A DNA stretch of 64,000 bases. It comes from Streptomyces noursei ATCC 11455. Its GTDB lineage: Bacteria > Actinomycetota > Actinomycetes > Streptomycetales > Streptomycetaceae. Both the position numbers and the translations under genes were made by a program. Each line of letters begins with the position of its first letter. Position 1 is the first letter of the stretch. The notes beneath the pieces were generated by a model, which saw only the letters and a program-made list of their open reading frames with translations, did no database searches and had not been told where the DNA came from. The stretch spans positions 1,922,001-1,986,000 of the forward strand of contig NZ_CP011533.1 of NCBI RefSeq assembly GCF_001704275.1, given 5' to 3'. Shown piece by piece: positions 8,826 through 17,439 of this stretch.

Positions 8826-9722
8826 ATGACCACGCCCACCAACGAGGTCATCATCACCTGCGCCCTCACCGGTGCCGGCGACACCGTGCGCCGCTCCCCG
8901 CACGTCCCCGTGACGCCCGAGCAGATCGCGACGTCCGCCGTCGAGGCGGCCGCCGCCGGCGCCGCGGTGGTGCACATCCACGTACGCGACCCCGAGACCG
9001 GCGACCCGTCCCGCGACCCGCGCCTCTACGCCGAGGTCGTCGACCGCATCAAGCAGACCGGCGCCGACGTCGTCATCAACCTCACCGCCGGGATGGGCGG
9101 CGACCTGGTCATCGACCCGGAACACCCGCTCACCCGGCTGCCCGGCACCGACCTGGTCGGCGGCCTGGAACGACTCCCGCACGTCGAGGACCTGCTCCCC
9201 GACATCTGCACCCTGGACTGCGGCTCCCTCAACTTCGGCGACGGCTCGACGCTCTATGTCTCCACGCCCGACATGCTGCGCGCGGGCGCCAAGCGGATCC
9301 AGGAGCTCGGCGTCCGGCCGGAGTTGGAGATCTTCGACACCGGCCAGCTGTGGTTCGCCAGGCAGCTGCTCGCCGAAGGGCTGCTGGACGACCCCACCGT
9401 CTTCCAGCTGTGCATGGGGATTCCGTGGGGTGCCCCGGCCGACCCGGGGGTGCTCCAGTCGATGGTGAACATGCTGCCCGAGGGTGCCCAGTGGGCCAGT
9501 TTCGCGCTCGGCCGGATGCAGATGCCGTGGGTCGCCCAGTCGATCCTGCTCGGCGGCAACGTCCGCGTCGGGCTGGAGGACAACCTCCACCTCAGCCGCG
9601 GCATCAAGGCCACCAACGCCCAACTCGTCGAACGCGCCGTCCAGATCACCGAACTTCTCGGTGCCACCGTGGCCACTCCGGACCAGGCCCGCGCCCGCCT
9701 GGGCCTGAAGCCGCGCGCCTGA
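8826..9722 (+). CDS. BKACE family 3-dehydrocarnitine cleavage enzyme
   Basis: Beta-keto acid cleavage enzyme (Kce/DUF849), 298 residues. The family condenses a beta-keto acid with acetyl-CoA to give acetoacetyl-CoA plus a new acyl-CoA, using Zn. The zinc motif VVHIHVRDP gives His50 and His52; [11 protein letters not shown] near the carboxy terminus is the conserved active-site loop. The adjacent L-carnitine dehydrogenase-thioesterase fusion identifies the likely substrate as 3-dehydrocarnitine, giving betainyl-CoA and acetoacetyl-CoA. ATG 8826 has GAAGGGA five bases upstream. It is 53 bases from the next gene and almost certainly co-transcribed. Other BKACE substrates are possible without the context. 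Confidence 0.85.
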   Translation: MTTPTNEVIITCALTGAGDTVRRSPHVPVTPEQIATSAVEAAAAGAAVVHIHVRDPETGDPSRDPRLYAEVVDRIKQTGADVVINLTAGMGGDLVIDPEHPLTRLPGTDLVGGLERLPHVEDLLPDICTLDCGSLNFGDGSTLYVSTPDMLRAGAKRIQELGVRPELEIFDTGQLWFARQLLAEGLLDDPTVFQLCMGIPWGAPADPGVLQSMVNMLPEGAQWASFALGRMQMPWVAQSILLGGNVRVGLEDNLHLSRGIKATNAQLVERAVQITELLGATVATPDQARARLGLKPRA

Positions 9723-9775
9723 GCCGCCGCCCCGTCCCCGCCCGGTCCCCCTTTCCCCCCAGGAGGCAGCGCCCC

Positions 9776-11266
9776 ATGCCCTTCGTCCCCTCCACCACCC
9801 CCGAGTCCGCGCGCCGCGTGGCCTGCATCGGCGCCGGCGTCATAGGCGGCGGCTGGGTCGCCCACTTCCTCGCCCGCGGCTACGACGTCACCGCCTGGGA
9901 CCCCGCCGAGGACGCCGAGGAGAAGCTCTGCCGCCTGGTGTCCGCCGCCTGGCCCGCCCTGGAACAGCTGGGCCTCGCCGACGGCGCCTCCCCGGACCGG
10001 CTGACGATCGCCCCGACCCTCGCCACGGCCGTCGCCGACGCCGACTTCGTCCAGGAAAGCGCCCCGGAGAAGCTGGAGTTGAAGCGCTCGCTCCTCGCCG
10101 AGCTCGACGCCGCCGCGCCGCCCGGTGCGGTCATCGCCTCCTCCACCTCCGGCTACCCGATGACCGACATGCAGACCACCGCGACCGACCCGTCCCGCCT
10201 GGTCGTCGGTCACCCCTTCAACCCGCCGTACCTGATCCCGCTCGTCGAGGTCGTCGGCGGTACGCACACCGACCCGGCGGCGGTGACGTGGGCGTCCCGC
10301 TTCTACGACCTCGCCGGCAAGTCGGTCATCACCATGGACCGCGAGCTCCCCGGCTTCATCGCCAACCGCCTCCAGGAAGCGCTGTGGCGCGAGGCCCTGC
10401 ACATGGTGGCCAACGGCGAGGCCACCGTCGAGGACATCGACGCCTCGATCACCGAAGGCCCGGGCCTGCGCTGGGCGTTCATGGGCCCCTGTCTGACGTT
10501 CGCACTGGCCGGCGGCGAGGGCGGCATGGCCCATATGCTCGACCACTTCGGCCCCTCCCTGAAGTCCCCCTGGACCCGCCTGGAGGCCCCCGAACTGGAC
10601 CGCGCGCTCCGCGACGCCATGGTCGCCGGCTGCGCGACCGAGGCCGGCGACCGCAGCCACGCCGACCTGGTGGCCGCACGCGACCAAGGCGTCATCAACG
10701 TCCTGCGCGCCACCGGCCGTCTCCCCCACCCCGCCCCGCACTCCTCACACCCACCACGGCCAGCCCACCCCACCGACCCCGCGCGCCTCCCCCTCCCCCC
10801 GATCCCCCTCTTCCGCCAGGTCGTCCAAGAGGACTGGATCGACTACAACGGCCACCTCAGCGAGGCGTACTACGTCCTGGTCTTCGGCTTCGCGACCGAC
10901 GCCCTGATGGACGCGTCCGGCCTCGGCGCCGACTACCGCGCGCGCACCGGCCGCTCCCTCTACACCGTCGAGGCGCACGTCCGCCATCTCGACGAGGTCC
11001 CCCGCGGCAGTCAACTGGCCGTCCGCACCACGGTGCTGGGCGTGGCCGCCAAGAAGCTCCGCGTCCTCCACGAGATGTACCGCTGTGATCCCGCCGGCGA
11101 GCCCAGCGGCGATCCCGTGGCGACCGAGGAGCTCTTCACCCTCCACGTCGACCAGCGCCAGGGCTGCGCCGTCCCGTTCCCCGACGCCACCCGCGACCTG
11201 CTCGCCGCCGCCGTCGCACCGGCGCCACGGTGGGCCGGCCACGGGATCCGCCCGGTCGGCGCCTGA
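9776..11266 (+). CDS. L-carnitine dehydrogenase fused to betainyl-CoA thioesterase
   Basis: Bifunctional enzyme of 496 residues. Residues 1-315 form a 3-hydroxyacyl-CoA-dehydrogenase fold with the NAD motif GAGVIGGGW (19-27) and the catalytic His146 in VVGHPFNPPYL, oxidising L-carnitine to 3-dehydrocarnitine. A Pro/His-rich linker (about 316-344) leads to a hotdog thioesterase at about 345-485 (DWIDYNGHLSEAYY), expected to hydrolyse betainyl-CoA made by the preceding BKACE to glycine betaine. The same fusion is known in rhizobial and other actinobacterial carnitine pathways. AGGAGG sits nine bases before ATG 9776. With the BKACE it makes a complete carnitine-to-betaine route. Confidence 0.9.
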   Translation: MPFVPSTTPESARRVACIGAGVIGGGWVAHFLARGYDVTAWDPAEDAEEKLCRLVSAAWPALEQLGLADGASPDRLTIAPTLATAVADADFVQESAPEKLELKRSLLAELDAAAPPGAVIASSTSGYPMTDMQTTATDPSRLVVGHPFNPPYLIPLVEVVGGTHTDPAAVTWASRFYDLAGKSVITMDRELPGFIANRLQEALWREALHMVANGEATVEDIDASITEGPGLRWAFMGPCLTFALAGGEGGMAHMLDHFGPSLKSPWTRLEAPELDRALRDAMVAGCATEAGDRSHADLVAARDQGVINVLRATGRLPHPAPHSSHPPRPAHPTDPARLPLPPIPLFRQVVQEDWIDYNGHLSEAYYVLVFGFATDALMDASGLGADYRARTGRSLYTVEAHVRHLDEVPRGSQLAVRTTVLGVAAKKLRVLHEMYRCDPAGEPSGDPVATEELFTLHVDQRQGCAVPFPDATRDLLAAAVAPAPRWAGHGIRPVGA

Positions 11267-11346
11267 CCGGGCGCTGCGCCGCGCGCCCGGCCGGCGCCCC
11301 GAAAACGGCATGCTCCGCGGCCGCGGTTGTGCTCTGATCACCGATC

Positions 11347-12201
11347 ATGCACCCCATGCGAACTCCTCTCCCCGATACCTCCGATCTGCCGGTCAGGATG
11401 GAACGGAACCTGGCCGAGCACGCCTGCCACCTGCACCGGAGCCTGGCCGGCGCGACCGTCACCGAGACCACCGATCTCCTGGTCGCCGACAGCGGCCTCG
11501 CCGACGACACCTTCAACGTCGTCGCCGCGGCCCGTTTCGCCCCCGGCGCCGCTCCCGCACGGATCTCCGCGACCGTGCGGGCGGTGGCCGGGATCGGCCG
11601 CCCCTTCTCCTGGTGGGTGGGCCCGGCCTCGACACCGGCGGACCTGACCACGCTGCTGTCGGCCGCCGGGCTCCCCCCGTCCGCCCACGAAACGGCCATG
11701 TGGGCCGCGCTCGACGACACCCTCCCTCCGCCCTCGGCCGATCTGCTCGACATCCGGCCGGTGACCACCCCCGATCAGCTCGCGCACTACGCCACGGTCC
11801 TCGCCGCGAACTGGAACCCGCCCGCCGACACCGTCCTCCGCTTCTACGACCGAGCCGCCCCGCAGGCACTGGCGGCCGACTGTCCGGCCCGCTATCTCGT
11901 CGGCTACGCGGCGGGCCGTCCGGTCGCCTCGGCCGAGGTCTTCCACCACGCCGGCGTCGCCGGGATCTACAACATCTGCACCCTGACCGAGCACCGCCGG
12001 CGCGGTTACGGCACCGCGCTCACCCTGGCCGCACTGCACGCGGCCCGCGCCGAGGGCGCCGACGTCGCCGTCCTCCAGGCGTCCGCGGACGGCGAGCCCG
12101 TCTACCGCCGGCTGGGCTTCCGCCCGTGCGGCCGGTTCACCGAACACGCCCTCACCCCCCTGCCCCCTGTGCCCAACACCCGTCAGGCGGCAGGGAGCTG
12201 A
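11347..12201 (+). CDS. GNAT family N-acetyltransferase
   Basis: Acetyl-CoA-dependent acyltransferase, 284 residues. The GNAT fold is in the second half: [19 protein letters not shown] carries the acetyl-CoA-binding R/Q-x-x-G-x-G/A motif (HRRRGYGTA), and [15 protein letters not shown] is the terminal beta-bulge motif. The first half (about 1-130) looks like a degenerate second GNAT domain. Start ATG 11347 follows GATC with no ribosome binding site; ATG 11356 is an alternative. It follows the carnitine genes by 80 bases on the same strand, so it may be read from the same transcript, but nothing ties its function to carnitine. Substrate unknown. Confidence 0.8.
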   Translation: MHPMRTPLPDTSDLPVRMERNLAEHACHLHRSLAGATVTETTDLLVADSGLADDTFNVVAAARFAPGAAPARISATVRAVAGIGRPFSWWVGPASTPADLTTLLSAAGLPPSAHETAMWAALDDTLPPPSADLLDIRPVTTPDQLAHYATVLAANWNPPADTVLRFYDRAAPQALAADCPARYLVGYAAGRPVASAEVFHHAGVAGIYNICTLTEHRRRGYGTALTLAALHAARAEGADVAVLQASADGEPVYRRLGFRPCGRFTEHALTPLPPVPNTRQAAGS

Positions 12202-12225
12202 GCAGCCCGTATCCGTCGAAGCCCG

Positions 12226-12243
12226 TGAGCCGTTCCCGGCTCA
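12226..12243. terminator. Short convergent hairpin
   Basis: TGAGCCG / CGGCTCA arms with a TTCC loop. It sits between the converging GNAT and serine-hydrolase genes and includes the stop codon of the latter. It could act as a bidirectional terminator; it has no U tract. Confidence 0.5.
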
Positions 12244-13533
12244 TCCCTTCGTGAGTGCCGCGGCCACGCGGAGTGTCATCTGGCCCTGTGTCGCGTCCCG
12301 GTGCGTGGGGTTGAAGGAGAACACCGCGCGGCGCTGCTGGTCGCGGGTGGCGACCATGAAGGAGCCGTAGCCGTACCGCTCGCCCGTCTTGCCCCAGAAC
12401 GTGATGCCGTTCATCGTGACGGTCTGCAGGCCGGCGCCGTAGCGGGCCGGGCTGCCGTCGATCATGCTCACGCCGGCGGGCAGGGTGCACATGCGCTCCA
12501 GGAACGGCCGCGGCAGCAGCGTGCCGGAGAACAGTGCGGTCAGGAAGCGGTCCAGGTCGCCGGTGGTCGATATCATCTCGCCCTCGCCCCAGGCGGACGT
12601 CTGGTCGTAGTCGGTGATGTCGAGCAGGCTGCCGTCGGTCATCCGCAGATAGCCGTGGACGTGCGGGCCGTGGATACGGACGTCCTTGCCGGGCACGGAG
12701 GTCTGCCGCAGACCGAACGGGCGCAGGATGCGGCTGGTGATCACTTCGCCGTAGCGGCGGCCGGTCAGCCGCTCGACGAGCAGGGCGAGGAGCACGTAGT
12801 TGATCCCGCGGTACTCCTGTTTGCTGCCGGGCGCGAACTTCATCGGGCCGGACGCGATCTGGGCCACCAGTTGCTCCGGGGTCCATCTGTCGTAGCGGTG
12901 GCGGGCGATGGCCTCGGGGGTGGAGAGGTCCGGTACGCCGGCACCGGATTCGTCGGGCAGGCCGCTGGTGTGGTTCAGCAGCTGGGTGGCGCTGAGGGAG
13001 GGGAAGGCGGACGGGAGGAGGCCGGGGAGGTAGCGCTGCACGGGCGCGTCGAGCACGAGCCGGCGTTCGGCGGCCAGTTGGAGGATCACCGTGGCGACGA
13101 ACACCTTGGTGATGCTGCCGATGCGGAAGGTGTCGTGCTCGTGGACGGGCCGGCCGCTCGCCCGGTCGGCGACGCCGGCGGTGCCGTACCAGCTGCCGGC
13201 GGAGCCGGTGACGCGCAGCTGTGCGCCGGTGGCCTCGGGATGGGCCAGATCGGAGATCGCGGTGCGCAGGGCCGTGACGTCCAGCGGCGGCAGCGGAGTG
13301 GGCGGGACGGGCGGGTGGGCGAGCGGCCGGGGCGTTGCCGCGGTGGCGGCACGTGCCGGGCCGATGGCGGTGAGTGCCGCCGCGCCGGCCAGTGCCGCGC
13401 CGACGACCGCTCGCCGGGAAAGGCGCGTCGGGCCGAAGGGCGGGGAGGAGCGGGACGGGACCGGGGCAGGGTGGGCGGATGCCGCTGCGGAACGCGCGGG
13501 GAAAGTCGGGTCTGAAGCCATGTCCGAAGTCAT
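12241..13533 (-). CDS. Tat-exported serine beta-lactamase / D-Ala-D-Ala carboxypeptidase-like hydrolase
   Basis: Penicillin-binding-like serine hydrolase (Beta-lactamase family, Pfam PF00144 type), 430 residues from ATG 13533. A twin-arginine signal is visible (RLSRRAVVGAALAG, RR at 40-41, ending in ARAATA), so it acts outside the cell. The nucleophile motif is SITK in RIGSITKVF and the third motif is KTG in WGKTGERYGY. The second motif, normally YxN, reads YRG within EYRGINYVLL, so the Asn is absent at the expected place. Candidate starts are GTG 13542, ATG 13533 and ATG 13521; no ribosome binding site decides between them. It may be a peptidase or esterase rather than a beta-lactamase. Confidence 0.8.
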   Translation of the reverse strand: MTSDMASDPTFPARSAAASAHPAPVPSRSSPPFGPTRLSRRAVVGAALAGAAALTAIGPARAATAATPRPLAHPPVPPTPLPPLDVTALRTAISDLAHPEATGAQLRVTGSAGSWYGTAGVADRASGRPVHEHDTFRIGSITKVFVATVILQLAAERRLVLDAPVQRYLPGLLPSAFPSLSATQLLNHTSGLPDESGAGVPDLSTPEAIARHRYDRWTPEQLVAQIASGPMKFAPGSKQEYRGINYVLLALLVERLTGRRYGEVITSRILRPFGLRQTSVPGKDVRIHGPHVHGYLRMTDGSLLDITDYDQTSAWGEGEMISTTGDLDRFLTALFSGTLLPRPFLERMCTLPAGVSMIDGSPARYGAGLQTVTMNGITFWGKTGERYGYGSFMVATRDQQRRAVFSFNPTHRDATQGQMTLRVAAALTKG

Positions 13534-13645
13534 GTCCGACACTGTGCCGATGGCGGGGCTCGCCGGCCTCAGGGATCTCCCTGAAGCCGTCCCGGATGCG
13601 ACCCTGAGGGGGTACCCGTCCGACTCACGAACGGAGATCAGGGTG

Positions 13646-13975
13646 ATGTCCACGCAAGGCCATCGCATCGAGATCAAGCACGGCACCGAGCACGTCCGGG
13701 TGGTGGTGGAGGGGCAGTTGCTCGCCGAGAGCCGGCAGCCGCTGCTGCTCTTCGAGACCGGCTGCCCGGTGCGGTACTACCTGCCGCCGGAAGATGTGCG
13801 GATGGATCTGCTGACGCCTTCCACGACGCACACGGTGTGCCCGTTCAAGGGCACCGCTTCCTACTGGTCGCTCGAACAGGGCCCTGAGGATCTGGTCTGG
13901 GCCTACCCCGAGCCGCATGCCGAGGTCGCGGAGATCAAGGATCACCTCTGCTTCTACGAGGTGCAGTTGGGCTAG
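13646..13975 (+). CDS. DUF427 domain protein
   Basis: Small soluble protein of 109 residues made of one DUF427 beta-fold: GHRIEIKHGTEHVRVVVEG, RYYLPPEDVRMDLL, CPFKGTASYWSL and the terminal HLCFYEVQLG are typical. The biochemical role of the family is not established. ATG 13646 has GGAG about nine bases upstream. It is divergent from the serine hydrolase, with about 110 bases between the starts that must hold both promoters, and is followed by a strong hairpin. Confidence 0.85.
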   Translation: MSTQGHRIEIKHGTEHVRVVVEGQLLAESRQPLLLFETGCPVRYYLPPEDVRMDLLTPSTTHTVCPFKGTASYWSLEQGPEDLVWAYPEPHAEVAEIKDHLCFYEVQLG

Positions 13976-14002
13976 CGGGGGCGCCGGCGCCGCCCGTGCC
14001 GA

Positions 14003-14029
14003 CCGGACGGCCCGGCCGCGGCCGTCCGG
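14003..14029 (+). terminator. Hairpin terminator after the DUF427 gene
   Basis: Perfect 10-bp arms CCGGACGGCC / GGCCGTCCGG with a 7-base loop, 27 bases after the DUF427 stop. There is no U tract, as is common in Streptomyces. Confidence 0.7.
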
Positions 14030-14140
14030 GTCCGCCGCCGTGCTCCGCGTGCCGTGGGGAGCCTGCCGGTCTCGTCGGGCCCCCACATGACCCATGGGCC
14101 CCATGGCGACGCCGGTCCCCACGGGGCGCACAATCGAAGG

Positions 14141-14692
14141 GTGAATGCCCCGGAGGACCATCGACAGCGCACCCGGTACGAGGAGGGCGGCGCCCCGGCG
14201 CCCCGCTCCCGTGATCGCGACGAGCAGGGGCGGGCCCGCAACGCCCGCCCGCGGGACGGGCTGGGCCGGCCGCTCCCCTACGGCTCCGCGGGTGTCGCCC
14301 GGCAACCGGAGGGGGTGTCCCGCACGCCGGACGAGTCGCTGGCGGAGGCGCAGCGGCTGTTGGACGCCGGGATGCCGTTCCATGCCCATGAGGTGCTGGA
14401 GGACGCCTGGAAGGCGGCTCCGGAGGCCGAGCGGGAGCTGTGGCGGGGGCTGGCCCAGCTCGCGGTGGGGCTCACGCACGCGGCGCGCGGCAATGCCGCG
14501 GGTGGTGCGGCGCTCCTGGGGCGGGGTGTGGCGGCCATCGCTCCGTATGCCGAGGCCGCTCCGTACGGAATCGACGTCGGTGGGTTGTCGGCCTGGGCGC
14601 GTGGTCTGATCGGCCGTGTGGCCACTTCCCCGGAGGGCGGGCCGGCGGGGCCGGTCTCAGCAGCCGGGGCGGCTCCCCGGCTGCGCGGTTGA
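14141..14692 (+). CDS. DUF309 domain protein
   Basis: 183 residues. The amino-terminal 60 are polar, Arg-rich and probably disordered. The DUF309 four-helix core follows, with its signature FHAHEVLEDAWKAA and LWRGLAQLAVGLTH. Family function is unknown; the conserved His/Glu set suggests metal binding or an enzyme. GTG 14141 is preceded closely by CACAATCGAAGG, in which CACAAT could be a -10 element giving a leaderless message. It converges on the carboxypeptidase gene. Confidence 0.75.
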   Translation: MNAPEDHRQRTRYEEGGAPAPRSRDRDEQGRARNARPRDGLGRPLPYGSAGVARQPEGVSRTPDESLAEAQRLLDAGMPFHAHEVLEDAWKAAPEAERELWRGLAQLAVGLTHAARGNAAGGAALLGRGVAAIAPYAEAAPYGIDVGGLSAWARGLIGRVATSPEGGPAGPVSAAGAAPRLRG

Positions 14693-14701
14693 GTACCTGA
14701 G

Positions 14702-14721
14702 GGCCCGCGGTGCCGCGGGCC
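14702..14721. terminator. Convergent hairpin terminator
   Basis: GGCCCGCG / CGCGGGCC with a GTGC loop between the converging DUF309 and carboxypeptidase genes. Confidence 0.7.
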
Positions 14722-14758
14722 GTCCGGTCGGTCGGGTTCCCGCCTGGCGTTCGGCGGG

Positions 14759-15727
14759 TCAGGAATCCTCTCCGTCGTCGTCACCGGGGCCGCTCCGGCC
14801 GACCGGTTCGGAGCGCGCCACATGGTCGAAGCCCCAGTCCAGCAGCGCGCCGGCTTCCTTGTAGACGCCGTTGAGCTCACCCGACTGGGGGTTGAGCACG
14901 GTGGCGATCAGGGTGTGGCCGTTGCGGCGGGCGGCGGCGACGAGGGTGTTGCCGGCTTTGCTGGTGTAGCCGTTCTTGACGCCGATGATGCCGGGGTAGC
15001 GGGACAGGCCGTGCGAACCGACCAGTATCCGGTTGGTGTTCTCGATCTGGATGGATCCACCGCCGGCGGCCGGGAAGGCGACGCGGGGGGTGGAGCAGTA
15101 GCGGGCGAAGTCCTCGTTGGCGAGGCCGGCGCGGGCGAAGACGGTCAGGTCGTAGGCGGAGGACACCTGGCCGGGGGCGTCGTAGCCGTCGGGGGATTTG
15201 ACCGTGGTGTCGCGGGCGCCGAGTCGGCGGGCGGTCTGTTGCATCTCCCGGGCGGTGGCCGACCAGCCGCCGTTCATGGCGGCGAGGACGTGCACCGCGT
15301 CGTTGCCGGAGCGCAGGAAGACGCCGTTCCACAGGTCGGCGACGGTGTAGCTCTGTCCTTGGCGGACGCCGACGAGGCTGCTGCCCGAGCCGAGGCCGGC
15401 GAGGTCGCCGGCGCTGACCTGCCGGACCCGCCTGGCAGGGAACTTGGGCAGGACGGTGACGGCGAAGAGGGTTTTCAGGGTGCTGGCCGGAGCGAGTTTG
15501 CGGTGCGAGTTCTTGGAGGCCAGCACTTTGCCAGTGTTGACGTCGGCGACCAGCCAGGCCAGGGCGCTGAGGCCGCCCGGCAGGTGGCGTGCGGGGGCCA
15601 CGGCCTGACGGGCCGTCGGTGCGGCGGCGGGTCGGGCGTCGGCCGGTATGGGGCTGAGGGACACACCGGCGGCGGCGATCATTGCCAGCGCACCGGCCTT
15701 CTTGGACACAAGCGCGTCGAATGCCAT
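14759..15727 (-). CDS. D-alanyl-D-alanine carboxypeptidase (S11 family)
   Basis: Exported low-molecular-weight penicillin-binding protein, 322 residues, trimming the terminal D-Ala of peptidoglycan stem peptides. The three active-site motifs are in order: STLK in LAPASTLKTLF, SGN in LRSGNDAVH and KNG in IGVKNGYTS. An amino-terminal hydrophobic segment (GALAMIAAAGVSLSP, then ADARPAAA) is the signal peptide. It lacks the carboxy-terminal beta domain and amphipathic anchor of long S11 proteins and ends in an acidic tail, SGPGDDDGEDS, so it is probably released or loosely held. ATG 15727 has no strong ribosome binding site. Confidence 0.9.
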   Translation of the reverse strand: MAFDALVSKKAGALAMIAAAGVSLSPIPADARPAAAPTARQAVAPARHLPGGLSALAWLVADVNTGKVLASKNSHRKLAPASTLKTLFAVTVLPKFPARRVRQVSAGDLAGLGSGSSLVGVRQGQSYTVADLWNGVFLRSGNDAVHVLAAMNGGWSATAREMQQTARRLGARDTTVKSPDGYDAPGQVSSAYDLTVFARAGLANEDFARYCSTPRVAFPAAGGGSIQIENTNRILVGSHGLSRYPGIIGVKNGYTSKAGNTLVAAARRNGHTLIATVLNPQSGELNGVYKEAGALLDWGFDHVARSEPVGRSGPGDDDGEDS

Positions 15728-15918
15728 GAGGTCACGCTAAGGAGGGTGCGCGGTGGGCGCAGCGCGGATGCGCCAGACGGGCCACGGGGCGGTGATGCGC
15801 CAGGGCGTGTCCGTGAGGTCCTGTCTGCCGTGCGGCGCGCGGTGCGCCCGCTCGCCGTACCGGGCGGACGACGGGACGTCGCGGACACGGCCCAGGAATG
15901 TGCGCAGTCGCAAAGAGG

Positions 15919-15958
15919 GACCCGCCCGGTGCGACGGGGGATGCACACCGGGCGGGTC
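15919..15958 (-). terminator. Hairpin terminator after the P450 gene
   Basis: Perfect 13-bp arms (GACCCGCCCGGTG and its complement) with a 14-base loop, 60 bases downstream of the P450 stop. On the minus strand it is followed by CCTCTTTG, a weak T-rich tail. Confidence 0.75.
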
Positions 15959-16018
15959 ACAGCACTTTTCTACCTCATGACTGAACGGTTACGCATCAAA
16001 AACTTGTGCGTTCCCGGA

Positions 16019-17242
16019 TTACCAGGCCACCGGCAGCGAAATCAGGCCACGTGCTCGAATTGTCCGCCGGTGGTGCACTTCGTCCCGCGGGACGTCGAGG
16101 CGCAGGTCGGGAAAGCGGCTGATGAGCGCGTCGATGGCGGTCTCCGCCTCCATCCGGGCCAACGGTGCGCCGAGGCAGTAGTGGATGCCGTGCCCGAGGG
16201 CGAGGTGGCCCGACAGCTCGCGGGTCGGGTCCAGCCGGTCCGGGTCGGGGAACCGCTTCGGGTCACGGTTCGCGGAAGCGATCGAGAGCAGCACGCTCTC
16301 GCCGGCGGGGATGCGGACGCCGCCGATCTCCACGTCCTCGACGGGGAAGCGGCGGATGGCCAGGGCGGCCGGTCCGTCGTAGCGGAGGAACTCCTCGACG
16401 GCGGTGGTCAGTTCGGCTGGATTTCGGCGCAACGCGGCGAGTCGTTCGGGGTGATCGAGGAGGGCGAGGACGGCGTTGCCGATGAGCTGGACGGTGTTCT
16501 CGTAGCCGGCGAAGAGGATGAGGAAGGCGAGGGAGGTCAGTTCGTCCTCGCTGAGCCGGTCGGCTTCGGTGCCGTCCACGGTGTCGTCGCGGACCGCGAT
16601 GAGGTCCGAGAGCAGGTCGTCGCCGGGTTCGGCGCGCTTGGCGGCGATCAGTCCGGTGTAGAACTCCAGCATCGCGCCGATCGCGTGCTTCATCGCCTCC
16701 GGGCGGCTGGGGTCGGGGGTGATGAGCGCGTCCGACCAGGCCAGGAAGTCGCGGCGGTGCTCGGCGGGGATGCCGAGCAGATCGCAGATGACGGTGATCG
16801 GCAGCGGTCCGGCGTAGTCCGCGACGAGTTCCGCGCGGCCCTTGGCCGCCATGGCGTCCAGCAGGTCGTCGGCGATCCGCCGGACGGGGGCGCGGAGCGC
16901 TTCGACGCGGCGCGGGGTGAACGCCTTGACGACCAGGCGGCGGATCCGGGTGTGGTCCGGCGGGTCCATGTTCAGCAGGTTGGCGTCGAGGGCGGGCGGC
17001 AGGGCGAAGCCACGATAATTGCCGGGCGTGGCATGCCGTTTGTCGAGCGAGAGCCGGGGGTCGGCCAGGGCGCTGCGGACGTCGTCGTAACGGGTGACCA
17101 GCCAGGCGGGCTGCCCGTCGGTGCCGGCGATCCGGTGCACCGGGCCGGCCTCGCGCAGGGCGGCCAAGGCGGCGTACGGGTCGTCCAGGAGCGGGGTGGT
17201 GTCGATGCGGGCGTCGGGGCCGGTCTCGGCGGTGTTCTGCAT
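16019..17242 (-). CDS. Cytochrome P450 (CYP107-like)
   Basis: Soluble bacterial P450 of 407 residues. The I-helix oxygen-activation motif is LLFAGYENTV (AGxEN/TT type), the K-helix ExxR is in EEFLRYDGP, and the haem loop is LGHGIHYCLGAPLAR with the Cys ligand; the usual Phe at the start of that loop is Leu. It probably hydroxylates a small hydrophobic molecule with electrons from separate ferredoxin partners, none of which is encoded nearby. The start is ATG 17242 (MQNTAETGPD) or ATG 17272, ten codons earlier; the upstream candidate lies inside a 64-bp palindrome, which could therefore control translation or transcription. It is a single-gene unit with its own terminator. Confidence 0.9.
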   Translation of the reverse strand: MQNTAETGPDARIDTTPLLDDPYAALAALREAGPVHRIAGTDGQPAWLVTRYDDVRSALADPRLSLDKRHATPGNYRGFALPPALDANLLNMDPPDHTRIRRLVVKAFTPRRVEALRAPVRRIADDLLDAMAAKGRAELVADYAGPLPITVICDLLGIPAEHRRDFLAWSDALITPDPSRPEAMKHAIGAMLEFYTGLIAAKRAEPGDDLLSDLIAVRDDTVDGTEADRLSEDELTSLAFLILFAGYENTVQLIGNAVLALLDHPERLAALRRNPAELTTAVEEFLRYDGPAALAIRRFPVEDVEIGGVRIPAGESVLLSIASANRDPKRFPDPDRLDPTRELSGHLALGHGIHYCLGAPLARMEAETAIDALISRFPDLRLDVPRDEVHHRRTIRARGLISLPVAW

Positions 17243-17251
17243 GAGATCCGA

Positions 17252-17315
17252 GCCTATGTCCTGTCGTGACATTCCCGTCTGCCTTGCGACGGGAATGTGA
17301 CGACAGGACCTAGGC
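17252..17315. promoter_or_regulatory. 64-bp imperfect palindrome upstream of the P450
   Basis: Two 28-base arms (17252-17279 and 17288-17315) pair with two mismatches around the 8-base centre TGCCTTGC. The core of the left arm is GTCCTGTCGTGACATTCCC. It ends nine bases before P450 ATG 17242 and covers the alternative start at 17272. The upstream gene already has its own terminator at 17350-17380, so an operator for a dimeric regulator, or an mRNA hairpin hiding the start region, is more likely than a terminator. Confidence 0.75.
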
Positions 17316-17349
17316 GGTATCCGTGGAGTGCCGCCCGCAGGGTGCGCCG

Positions 17350-17380
17350 GGCGGCACCGGCCGCGTGGGCCGGTGCCGCC
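17350..17380 (-). terminator. Hairpin terminator after the DUF6545 membrane-protein gene
   Basis: Perfect 13-bp arms GGCGGCACCGGCC / GGCCGGTGCCGCC with a GCGTG loop, 60 bases past the stop codon at 17440. Confidence 0.8.
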
Positions 17381-17439
17381 GTGCGCGGAGCGGGAGGCCC
17401 GGACCCCCGTACCGGGCCACCCCGTTCGTGGGGTCGCGG

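Noticed and set aside
17252..17315. Palindrome as the transcription terminator of the DUF6545 gene
   Set aside because: A perfect 13-bp hairpin at 17350-17380 already serves that role and lies closer to the stop.
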